Assembly: GCA_964389005.1 (NCBI GenBank)
Contig: CAYMCV010000100.1
Span: 1 to 9,387, forward strand
Origin: CAYMCV01 sp964389005
Lineage (GTDB): Bacteria; Bacillota; Clostridia; Lachnospirales; Lachnospiraceae
Length of the DNA: 9,387 nucleotides
Direction of reading: 5' to 3'
The notes beneath the pieces are model-generated. The model was given only the letters and a program-made list of their open reading frames with translations, did not search any database and was not told the DNA's origin. Position 1 is the first letter of the stretch. Each line of letters opens with the position of its first letter. The position numbers and the translations under genes are program-made. Shown here piece by piece: positions 1 to 6,405 of this stretch.

Positions 1-1816
1 GTGTCTCAAAATGAAAATTAGCGTCCCATGCGTTAAAATTGTGAATACTCATATCCGGTAAGCCGCAGTCTGCTTTATCTGTTTTTTTCCTGACAATTGG
101 ATGTTTTTTGCGGAATGCAATCATTCTCTTACAAAAGTCTTGCATATCCGGATATTGTTTTGCACGGCTCCATATCAGCCATGAAATCTCATTGTCCTGA
201 CAGTAGGCATTGTTATTGCCAAACTGTGTATTACAAAATTCATCGCCCGCAAGAAACATACAGGCACCACGGCTGCACATCAATACAAGAAAGGCATTCT
301 TTCTCATACGATCGCGTAATTTGTTGACCTCTTCGTTATCGGTCTCTCCTTCTTCTCCGCAATTCCAACTGTTGTTATGATTCTCTCCGTCTGTATTGTC
401 CCATCCGTTTTCTTCGTTATGTTTATTGTTGTAAGCATAAATATCATATAGAGGAAAGCCGTCATGACATGTCAAAAAATTGACCGATGCATTTTGACGT
501 ACTTGCGGATCATAGATATCGCTTGAGCCCATAATACGCTTCACTGCAACCTCTGCCATGCCGCCGTCACCTTTTAGAAATCTTCGTAAATCATCGCGAT
601 ATTTTCCGTTCCACTCTGCCCATCGATTCCATGACGGAAAACTCCCAACCTGATATAAACCACCGGCATCCCAAGCCTCTGCTATGAGCTTCACCCGGCT
701 GAGAATCGGATCGAATGCAAGACTCTCCAATAACGGTGGATTGTGCATCGGCATCCCATCCTTATCGCGTCCCAATATCGATGCCAAATCAAATCGAAAT
801 CCATCCACACGATATTCAATAACCCAATGCCTCAAGCAATCAAGAATCATTCGTCGAACCACCGGATGATTGCAGTTCATGGTATTACCGCAACCGCTGA
901 AATTAAAAAACTTGCCGTCCGGCGTCAACATATAATAAATATCCTTGTCAAATCCTTTGAACGAAAATGTCTCGCCTCGTTCATCACCTTCCGCAGTATG
1001 ATTGAATACCACATCCAGAATGACCTCGATACCGTTTTCATTCAATGTTTTAATTAAGTTTTTAAGTTCGTTTCCTTCATGATTGTACTCAGTCGCAGCC
1101 GTATAACTTGTATTTGGCGCAAAAAAGCCGACCGTATTGTAGCCCCAGAAATTCACCAATTCCTGTCCGTCTACAATTCGCTCCGCTTCCATCTCATCAA
1201 ATTCAAAAATCGGCATCAATTCAACCGCATTGACACCCAATTCCAACAAATATGGTAATTTCTCCAATATCCCCGCAAACGTTCCCGGATTTTTTACCCC
1301 GGAAGAAGCATGTTTCGTAAAACCACGTACATGTATCTCATAAATAATCAAATCTGAAAAAGGCAATTCCAGTTGTTTAAAATTTCCCCACTCAAAATCG
1401 TCATCTACCACTCTCGCCTTGTAACAAAATCCCGCATGCGGTTTCTCTCCCCAAACGCTCTGTCCCGTAATTGCCTTGGCATAGGGATCCAATAAAAAAC
1501 CGGTTCTTTGCAGCGTGACTCCATCCTCTGCGTATTCAATGATACGATAGGCATACTCAAAATCAAAAATATCCAAATCAAAAACAATCATGGCGTATGT
1601 ATTTCCGATTCGATAACTCTCGGGAAATGGGATGACCGCATAGGGTTCTTCCTGCATACGATGAAACAATAAGAGTTCACATCCGACTGCATGAAAAGAC
1701 TGTACGGTAAAATTCACACCGCCATCTACGATTGTCGCACCGTTTAAAAAGTAATTACCGGGTCTGACCCAGAATTTCCCAACTCGATCAATCCGTTTAA
1801 ATGCTTCTTTCTTCAT
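1..1816 (-). CDS. glgX: Glycogen debranching enzyme, GlgX/isoamylase type (GH13), partial at its C-terminus
   Basis: This enzyme is expected to hydrolyse alpha-1,6 branch linkages of glycogen in the cytoplasm. The frame is open for 605 codons from the ATG at 1816-1814 to the window edge; the family is usually about 650-710 residues, so roughly the last 50-100 are missing. An N-terminal CBM48-like beta domain covers about residues 15-110. The GH13 barrel follows: NFWGYN near 222, DVVFNH with His273, FRFDLA with the nucleophile Asp343, AEAWDAGG with the acid/base Glu380, and TCHDG with His451 and Asp452, so all catalytic residues are present. The signature GNNNAYCQDNE at 533-543 is typical of GlgX rather than of pullulanase or glycogen branching enzyme. 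The start is supported by a GAGGAT ribosome binding site 5 nt upstream. It lies 26 bp after the response regulator/diguanylate cyclase gene and is probably co-transcribed with it. Family assignment is firm; substrate preference is inferred. Confidence 0.93.
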   Translation of the reverse strand, partial: MKKEAFKRIDRVGKFWVRPGNYFLNGATIVDGGVNFTVQSFHAVGCELLLFHRMQEEPYAVIPFPESYRIGNTYAMIVFDLDIFDFEYAYRIIEYAEDGVTLQRTGFLLDPYAKAITGQSVWGEKPHAGFCYKARVVDDDFEWGNFKQLELPFSDLIIYEIHVRGFTKHASSGVKNPGTFAGILEKLPYLLELGVNAVELMPIFEFDEMEAERIVDGQELVNFWGYNTVGFFAPNTSYTAATEYNHEGNELKNLIKTLNENGIEVILDVVFNHTAEGDERGETFSFKGFDKDIYYMLTPDGKFFNFSGCGNTMNCNHPVVRRMILDCLRHWVIEYRVDGFRFDLASILGRDKDGMPMHNPPLLESLAFDPILSRVKLIAEAWDAGGLYQVGSFPSWNRWAEWNGKYRDDLRRFLKGDGGMAEVAVKRIMGSSDIYDPQVRQNASVNFLTCHDGFPLYDIYAYNNKHNEENGWDNTDGENHNNSWNCGEEGETDNEEVNKLRDRMRKNAFLVLMCSRGACMFLAGDEFCNTQFGNNNAYCQDNEISWLIWSRAKQYPDMQDFCKRMIAFRKKHPIVRKKTDKADCGLPDMSIHNFNAWDANFHFET

Positions 1817-1842
1817 CCGTTATCCTCAATTGCCATTAATTA

Positions 1843-3207
1843 TCATTTCTTGGGTTTCTTTTTGGAGGCAATTTCCCGTAAATCATAGGATAGCGCCAAC
1901 ATCGGATTCTCATTGACTTCAAACCATGTATCCACGATCCTTTTTGCAACTTTGTTTGCATTCTCTGTATTCGTATCCATCAACAGCACGATATATTGAA
2001 AACTGCTGTAATGTGTTGTAACGTCTCCCCTTCGCAGCGATACGATAATGGAGCGTTCCAACTCTCGCATAGCATTCTCCAATTCCTCCGGTTCTACCGC
2101 CACATCAGCGCGATTTGAAATGGTAAAGAGTGCCATCTGCGCCATCTGTCCGGAACGTCCCACGCTACGCGCTATGAACTGATAGATATGCTTAAACCCA
2201 TCATATTCGACACGATAAGCACCTTCCATCACATTTCGTTCTTCAATCACACGCGAAAGTCTCTCCATATCGGCCGTGTTGCCTTCTTTTGATTCCTTGC
2301 TTGCGGAACTCATACCTTCTCTGTCCTTGAAGAAGTGAAAACCGCCTTTTCCGTTTTCTTTGACATAATACAGCGCTTTGTCTGCTTTGTTATACAATGA
2401 CATGAAATCGGTTGCATCTTCCGGAGCCATAGCAATACCTACTGATACGGAAACATTGTGTCCTTCTCCCTTCACCGCATTCACGTCACGCTCGACATAA
2501 CTCATAATGATATTGCAATATTCACGAATTTCTTCAATGGTATATTCGCCGCGTAAGAAAACCGCAAATTCATCACCGCCGATACGAGCTGCCGTGTCTC
2601 TTGGACCGACCTGACTCTGCAACACATCGGAAAACTTCACCAACACCGCATCGCCCATGATATGCCCAAAGGTATCATTCACTTCTTTAAAATTATCCAT
2701 GTCAAAAATGAGAAAAACCCCTGCAGCACCGTCATGTTGCAAATAGCGCTCAACTTCGTCTTCCAGGTATTTTCTGTTCCATAAGCCCGTCAATCCGTCC
2801 TTTCTGGCACTGACGGACAAATCCTTGCGTAAATCCTCAATCTGCAAGATTTTATCGATTCTGCTTAACATGACTTCCGGTTCAAAAGGTTTTAGAATGA
2901 AGTCCATCGCCCCCATCTTCAACCCACGAATTTCGCTCTCTCTCTGGTCGTCCACAGTCAGAAATACAACGGGAATATTCGCCGTTTCCGGATTGGCTTT
3001 GATGATTTCCAGTGTCTGATATCCATCCATTTCAGGCATACGGATGTCCAACAATATCAAATCCGGTTTCGCTTTTTGCAAGAATTGAATTGCTTGCGCG
3101 CCTGATTTGGCCATGGACAACTTATACTTCTCCTGTAACACCTCAGCTGCGCATCTTAAGTTCGTCGTTACATCATCCACTATCAGAATATGCTTTCCCT
3201 TATCCAT
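1843..3207 (-). CDS. Response regulator with diguanylate cyclase (REC-GGDEF) plus degenerate second GGDEF-like domain
   Basis: The 454-residue cytoplasmic protein is expected to make cyclic di-GMP from two GTP under control of phosphorylation. A receiver domain covers residues 5-122 with acidic pair Asp11-Asp12, phospho-acceptor Asp54 (LLDIRMPEMDG), Thr84 and Lys106. The GGDEF domain spans about 130-295: DGLTGLWNR at 137-145, metal-site Asp169, FDMDNFKEVND, and an intact GGDEF at 210-214, so it should be active. The position of the allosteric RxxD site reads GPRD (201-204), so that product-inhibition site appears absent. A polar linker (about 296-325) leads to a third domain (about 327-448) with the outline of a GGDEF fold in which RRGDVTTHYSSFQYIVLL replaces the signature; it is probably non-catalytic. 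No partner histidine kinase is in the window. It follows thrC by 57 bp and precedes glgX by 26 bp. The start has a GGGGAT purine stretch upstream. Role is firm as a class; the biological target is unknown. Confidence 0.93.
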   Translation of the reverse strand: MDKGKHILIVDDVTTNLRCAAEVLQEKYKLSMAKSGAQAIQFLQKAKPDLILLDIRMPEMDGYQTLEIIKANPETANIPVVFLTVDDQRESEIRGLKMGAMDFILKPFEPEVMLSRIDKILQIEDLRKDLSVSARKDGLTGLWNRKYLEDEVERYLQHDGAAGVFLIFDMDNFKEVNDTFGHIMGDAVLVKFSDVLQSQVGPRDTAARIGGDEFAVFLRGEYTIEEIREYCNIIMSYVERDVNAVKGEGHNVSVSVGIAMAPEDATDFMSLYNKADKALYYVKENGKGGFHFFKDREGMSSASKESKEGNTADMERLSRVIEERNVMEGAYRVEYDGFKHIYQFIARSVGRSGQMAQMALFTISNRADVAVEPEELENAMRELERSIIVSLRRGDVTTHYSSFQYIVLLMDTNTENANKVAKRIVDTWFEVNENPMLALSYDLREIASKKKPKK

Positions 3208-3264
3208 GTCTCATCCCCACAATTCCCTATAACAATATCTAAAAATTGCCTTTTCAGACATCGT

Positions 3265-4752
3265 TTAGATTCCTAACCAGTTCAAAACTTCTTTCTTCAT
3301 TTCTTCTTTACCGCATACCGTATTATGCAGTATCGGTGCGGTTCTGATTTCTTCCACTGCCTTCGGAATCGGTATCATGGAGAGTTCGGAAAGTCGATCC
3401 ACCAATTCAAAATCGGATTCTTCTTCAACGATTTCCTCAATTGCTTCCATAACGCTTCTTGCAAATTTATACGGACTCGCTGTGGAAATAATGACACTTG
3501 CTTTTTTGTCTGCCGTTGTTTTCTTATATGTACCGTATACGTAAGCCGCCACTGCGGTATGTGGATCAATCACATATCCGTTACGTTCGTAAACTCTGTG
3601 AATGGTCGCCGCTGTCTGCTGCTCCGATGCAAACCCGCCATAAAAATCTGCCAATTGTTCTCGCATCTCCTGCGTAATTTCATATTTTCCCGTGCTCGTA
3701 AGCGAAGCCATCAACTCCGCGCTCTTCTTTGCATCCGCACCGGCGATGAAATAAATCAAACGTTCCAAATTGCTGGAAATCAAGATATCCATGGACGGTG
3801 AAGAAGTCAACACAAACTCCCTGTTACGGTCATAAACGCCGGTGTTAAAAAAGTCAAACAACACTTTGTTCTCATTGGAAGCACATATCAGTTTCGCAAT
3901 CGGTAAACCAATGCGTTTCGCATAATAGCCTGCCAAAATATTACCGAAATTTCCGGTCGGAACCACGAAATTCACCGTACTGTTCAGTGTAATCCGTTTC
4001 TCTGCACAAAGTCTCGCATACGCATAGACATAATAAACGACCTGCGGTATCAGTCTTCCGATGTTGATTGAATTGGCTGAAGAAAACAGATATCCGTTAT
4101 CTGCAAGCAAATCACCAAGTTCTTTGTCGGCAAAAATACCTTTCACGCCGGTCTGTGCATCGTCAAAATTGCCGGTAATCCCGATGACTTTGACATTGCT
4201 CCCTCTCTGTGTCAACATCTGTCGTTCCTGAATGGCACTGACACCGTTTTTCGGATAAAAAACCAATATCTTCGTTCCCGGAACATCTGCAAAACCGGCC
4301 AAAGCCGCCTTCCCCGTATCTCCCGATGTCGCCGTTAAAATAACAATCTCTTTTTCCACATGATTCTTGCGCGCAGCCGTTGTCATTAAGTGCGGTAAAA
4401 TGGATAATGCCATATCCTTAAAAGCAATTGTGGAACCATGGAACAATTCCAAAAAATATGCTGAATTTGCCTCTGCCAATGGTACAATTTCTTCGCAATC
4501 AAATTTATCGTCATAAGCGGCATTGATGCACTTTTTCAGTTCATCCTCCGTAAAATCCGTTAAAAACAACTTCATGACTTCATAAGCAATCTCGCGGTAA
4601 TTCATCTCCGAAAGTTCCTGTATTGTCTTATCCAATTTTGGAAATTCGGTCGGAACAAACAAGCCTCCTTCTTTGGAAAGTCCTTGAATAATCGCCTGTG
4701 ACGCTGTTGCCGAAACATTTGCGTCTCTCGTACTTGTATAAAATAAACTCAT
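3265..4752 (-). CDS. thrC: Threonine synthase
   Basis: This pyridoxal-phosphate enzyme converts O-phospho-L-homoserine to L-threonine and phosphate, the last step of threonine synthesis. I place the start at the ATG at 4752-4750, giving 495 residues, because a perfect GGAGG lies 6 nt upstream and the protein then begins with the family-typical SLFYTSTR. An in-frame ATG at 4788 would add 12 residues but has no ribosome binding site. The N-terminal domain (ASQAI...GGLFVP, about 17-34) is followed by HGSTIAFKD with the PLP lysine Lys112, TSGDTGKAAL from 142 for the phosphate-binding region, and PTGNFGN at 265-271, the PLP phosphate loop. HGST replaces the more common HGPT, a small variation. A promoter and an inverted repeat lie upstream. 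I looked for a T-box leader and did not find one. No other threonine pathway gene is in the window. The next gene on the strand is the diguanylate cyclase, 57 bp on. Confidence 0.96.
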   Translation of the reverse strand: MSLFYTSTRDANVSATASQAIIQGLSKEGGLFVPTEFPKLDKTIQELSEMNYREIAYEVMKLFLTDFTEDELKKCINAAYDDKFDCEEIVPLAEANSAYFLELFHGSTIAFKDMALSILPHLMTTAARKNHVEKEIVILTATSGDTGKAALAGFADVPGTKILVFYPKNGVSAIQERQMLTQRGSNVKVIGITGNFDDAQTGVKGIFADKELGDLLADNGYLFSSANSINIGRLIPQVVYYVYAYARLCAEKRITLNSTVNFVVPTGNFGNILAGYYAKRIGLPIAKLICASNENKVLFDFFNTGVYDRNREFVLTSSPSMDILISSNLERLIYFIAGADAKKSAELMASLTSTGKYEITQEMREQLADFYGGFASEQQTAATIHRVYERNGYVIDPHTAVAAYVYGTYKKTTADKKASVIISTASPYKFARSVMEAIEEIVEEESDFELVDRLSELSMIPIPKAVEEIRTAPILHNTVCGKEEMKKEVLNWLGI

Positions 4753-4756
4753 CTTC

Positions 4757-4763
4757 GTCCTCC
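4757..4763 (-). promoter_or_regulatory. Strong ribosome binding site deciding the thrC start
   Basis: On the minus strand the sequence TGGAGGACGAAG directly precedes the ATG at 4752. The GGAGG match to the 16S rRNA tail at 6 nt spacing favours this start over the in-frame ATG at 4788, which has an AT-rich upstream sequence with no Shine-Dalgarno match. Confidence 0.85.
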
Positions 4764-4826
4764 ATGCCTTAAGGTAACGTTCAAACATAATTGTAATGTC
4801 ACATCATATGATACCGGATATGCAAA

Positions 4827-4859
4827 GTGTCAGATAATTTCAATCTGCGCCACTGACAC
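4827..4859 (-). repeat. Inverted repeat at the thrC transcription start
   Basis: GTGTCAG (4859-4853 on the minus strand) and CTGACAC (4833-4827) form a perfect 7-bp inverted repeat separated by 19 bp. It begins one base downstream of the predicted -10 box and spans the expected start site, so it could be an operator, or if transcription starts a little early, a leader hairpin. No run of T follows, so it is not an intrinsic terminator for the upstream hydrolase gene. A separate perfect palindrome ATCATATGAT lies at 4803-4812 in the same leader. Confidence 0.5.
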
Positions 4860-4860
4860 A

Positions 4861-4889
4861 ACTATATCATATTTGATGTCATTTCGCAA
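4861..4889 (-). promoter_or_regulatory. Sigma-A-type promoter for thrC (and possibly the following two genes)
   Basis: On the minus strand TTGCGA (4889-4884), a 17-bp spacer and TATAGT (4866-4861) match the -35 and -10 consensus at 4 and 5 of 6 positions. Transcription would begin near 4854, giving a leader of about 100 nt before thrC. The -35 box starts two bases after the stop codon of the cell wall hydrolase gene (4892), so thrC has its own promoter although it lies on the same strand as that gene. Assigned by eye; no experimental support. Confidence 0.7.
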
Positions 4890-4891
4890 CC

Positions 4892-5482
4892 TCAAAGACC
4901 GGTGTAAAATTCATGTCCACCGTGTTTCAATACACTTGTCAAGTGTTCATCAAACCATTGCATTTTTATCGGATCCGCATATTGTCGTGACACAAAATAC
5001 AACGCACCTTCAGAATAATCCTCACCATAAAGTGCACGTTCCACTGCCTCTTTCGTATCATCTCCCGGAATTGCCGTTTCGTATTTCCCGTTTGCAATCG
5101 GCGAAAACTGTGTCACGCCGTTATCCCGTTGAAATACTACTTCTTTAATTGTATTCGGAAAATTTTCGTTTTTCACCCTGTTAAGTATGACATTTGCGAC
5201 CAGAATTTTACCGGTCAGATCCTCGCCTCCCGCTTCTGCCTCCACAATTTTTAGCAATATTTCATACTCCTCACGATTGATATCATATTGGCAGGAACGC
5301 TCCAATACATTCATCTGTACGACCGGATGATACCCTGCTTTTTCGTCCAAGTTTGCATAAACCAGTTGAATTTTCTCAGGTTCTTTTGGCGGAATCGCCT
5401 TTTTTTCCACGTTCATGTTCAAAACTACAATCAACAGAATTCCGTTGCACAGCAATAAAAAGAGTGAATACTTACGATACAT
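4892..5482 (-). CDS. Membrane-anchored cell wall hydrolase, SleB/CwlJ-like (Hydrolase_2 family)
   Basis: This is probably a peptidoglycan hydrolase of the spore cortex-lytic type (lytic transglycosylase-like in SleB). The 196-residue protein starts with a short basic stretch (MYRKY) and a hydrophobic segment at about 6-23, which acts as signal anchor or uncleaved signal. A linker of about 45 residues leads to the catalytic domain from about residue 70 to the end. The motif IVEAEAGGEDLTGK (79-92) contains Glu81 and Glu83, one of which is the expected catalytic acid, followed by ANVILNRV and NGVTQFSP, and ending in GGHEFYTGL, all recognisable for the family. A SleB N-terminal peptidoglycan-binding domain is absent. 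Many such proteins in Clostridia act in vegetative cells or germination; the sequence cannot decide which. The ATG at 5482 has an AGGAAA purine stretch upstream. The gene is divergent from the AP2-like protein gene with a 125-bp gap. Confidence 0.88.
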   Translation of the reverse strand: MYRKYSLFLLLCNGILLIVVLNMNVEKKAIPPKEPEKIQLVYANLDEKAGYHPVVQMNVLERSCQYDINREEYEILLKIVEAEAGGEDLTGKILVANVILNRVKNENFPNTIKEVVFQRDNGVTQFSPIANGKYETAIPGDDTKEAVERALYGEDYSEGALYFVSRQYADPIKMQWFDEHLTSVLKHGGHEFYTGL

Positions 5483-5548
5483 TTACCGTTTCCTTTTCTT
5501 TCTCCCATTTAGGACCGCAGTCTGTACAAGATTTTGTCCCACTACTAT

Positions 5549-5578
5549 TCTATACAACATCTCTTCGTTTCATTCCAA
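5549..5578 (-). promoter_or_regulatory. Candidate promoter for the SleB-like hydrolase
   Basis: On the minus strand TTGGAA (5578-5573), an 18-bp spacer and TATAGA (5554-5549) give a moderate sigma-A match. The leader would be about 60 nt. The -35 box occupies the same six bases as the -35 of the divergent promoter on the plus strand. This is a weaker call than the others because the -35 matches at only 4 of 6 positions and nearby TAGAAT is an alternative -10. Confidence 0.4.
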
Positions 5579-5601
5579 AAAACGTATTTGTGTGTTATAC
5601 T
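5573..5601 (+). promoter_or_regulatory. Extended -10 promoter placed directly before the AP2-like gene
   Basis: TGT-TATACT (5593-5601) is an extended -10 element, with a weak -35 TTCCAA (5573-5578) at 17 bp spacing. Only six bases (TCCAAC) separate the -10 from the ATG at 5608, so the transcription start should fall on or next to the A of the start codon. There is no Shine-Dalgarno sequence in the 25 bases before the ATG. Together this indicates a leaderless mRNA. Confidence 0.55.
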
Positions 5602-5607
5602 TCCAAC

Positions 5608-6405
5608 ATGAGAAGTCAATTACCGGGTGTTTATACAACACATAAAAAAGACAATAGCATCTATTATCGTGCATCATTAACCTTTCGAAACAAACACATC
5701 AGCCTTGCAAGTTTTGACCGCGAAGAAGATGCCCACCGATGTTATCTCGAAGGAAACGAGATTTTAAGGACTCCCTCGATTACGCTTTCAGACTATAATG
5801 CTCATTCTTTACTTCCTTTCGACAAATGGGTGGTACTGTTGAATTTTCGTGACAACGGGCTCTATTTTTCGACGCCCATATACCTCAAAAACAAATACTT
5901 CCAATATCATCTTTCACCGGAATGCTGTCTAAAATTTGACACCGATGACTTGTTTTTTTATGCCTCTCATAAAATTATGGTGCGCGGCGGTCATTTATTT
6001 GTTGCGGAATACGGAATGCAAACCAACATTGCAAGTCGTTACGGTATAAAAAATCACGCCGTATATGGGCGTGATTATGTTTTCTATAATCATGATATCT
6101 ATGATTATCGTTCTCGCAATATTCATATTATCAACCGTTACCAAGGGGTTCATCACTTGAATACCAAAGGCAGACAATTGTATCGTGCCAAGATTCACAT
6201 CATCGGAGACTATGTCATCGGAACCTATAAAACAGAGATTGAAGCAGCAATTGCCTATAACAGAGCCATCGATGTTCTCAAAAAGAACGGTGTCGACATC
6301 AATTACACCTACAATGAAATCGACAATCTCTCCCCCAAAACCTATGCAGAAATCTATTCCGCTCTAAAAATCAATCCAAAGATTACTTTATGGAATAATC
6401 AATAA
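5608..6405 (+). CDS. AP2-like two-domain protein with HNH-like remnant; putative DNA-binding protein
   Basis: The 265-residue protein has no signal peptide or membrane segment. Residues 7-53 (GVY, YYRASL, ISLASF, EEDAHRCYLEG) resemble an AP2 DNA-binding domain. Residues 180-232 (GVHH, LYRAKIHIIGDYVIGTY, EIEAAIAYNRA, NGVDINY) resemble it more clearly. Between them, 71-155 is a region I do not recognise. Residues 157-176 have the outline of the HNH core seen before the AP2 domain of many phage and homing endonucleases, but aligning NIHII with the usual NLR places Phe159 at the catalytic His and Tyr167 at a key Asn, so nuclease activity is doubtful. I infer a domesticated endonuclease relative acting as a DNA-binding protein; this is a motif reading only. 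The open frame extends upstream to 5353, but that part lies antisense to the hydrolase gene and reads as non-coding; 5608 is the first ATG after the promoter and starts just before the AP2 similarity. Its 3' end overlaps the convergent GH25 gene. Confidence 0.8.
   Translation: MRSQLPGVYTTHKKDNSIYYRASLTFRNKHISLASFDREEDAHRCYLEGNEILRTPSITLSDYNAHSLLPFDKWVVLLNFRDNGLYFSTPIYLKNKYFQYHLSPECCLKFDTDDLFFYASHKIMVRGGHLFVAEYGMQTNIASRYGIKNHAVYGRDYVFYNHDIYDYRSRNIHIINRYQGVHHLNTKGRQLYRAKIHIIGDYVIGTYKTEIEAAIAYNRAIDVLKKNGVDINYTYNEIDNLSPKTYAEIYSALKINPKITLWNNQ
6048..6076 (-). terminator. Rho-independent terminator for the GH25 gene, inside the AP2-like coding sequence
   Basis: On the minus strand AATCACGCC, a 7-nt loop (CATATAC) and GGCGTGATT form a perfect 9-bp stem that runs into six T residues (6053-6048). 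It is the only convincing intrinsic terminator in the window. It points in the direction of the GH25 muramidase gene and lies about 310 bp past that gene's stop codon. On the plus strand the stem is followed by ATGTTTTC, a poorer T-run, so terminating the AP2-like mRNA is less likely. It encodes residues around 149-156 of the AP2-like protein. Confidence 0.7.

Noticed and set aside
3237..3270. Inverted repeat ATCTAAA/TTTAGAT at the end of thrC, considered as a terminator
   Set aside because: AT-rich 7-bp stem with a 20-nt loop and no T-run on the correct side; too weak to separate thrC from the next gene.
3325..3801. 158-codon plus-strand open frame
   Set aside because: It is fully antisense to thrC, rich in Cys and His as expected for a shadow frame, and has no ribosome binding site or recognisable domain.
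4753..4788. In-frame upstream ATG for thrC adding 12 residues
   Set aside because: No Shine-Dalgarno sequence there, while GGAGG fits the ATG at 4752 and the family begins at that point.
4764..4860. T-box or threonine leader-peptide attenuator before thrC
   Set aside because: No T-box consensus element, no threonine-rich small frame, and no terminator hairpin with a T-run in the leader.
5483..5548. Short minus-strand reading frame with CTDCGPKW before the hydrolase, resembling a zinc-ribbon fragment
   Set aside because: Only about 25 codons, no start codon, stop codons at both ends and only two Cys; probably chance.
5353..5607. Upstream extension of the AP2-like reading frame giving 350 residues
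   Set aside because: It lies antisense to the start of the hydrolase gene, has no domain similarity or ribosome binding site, and the -10 promoter element lies within it.
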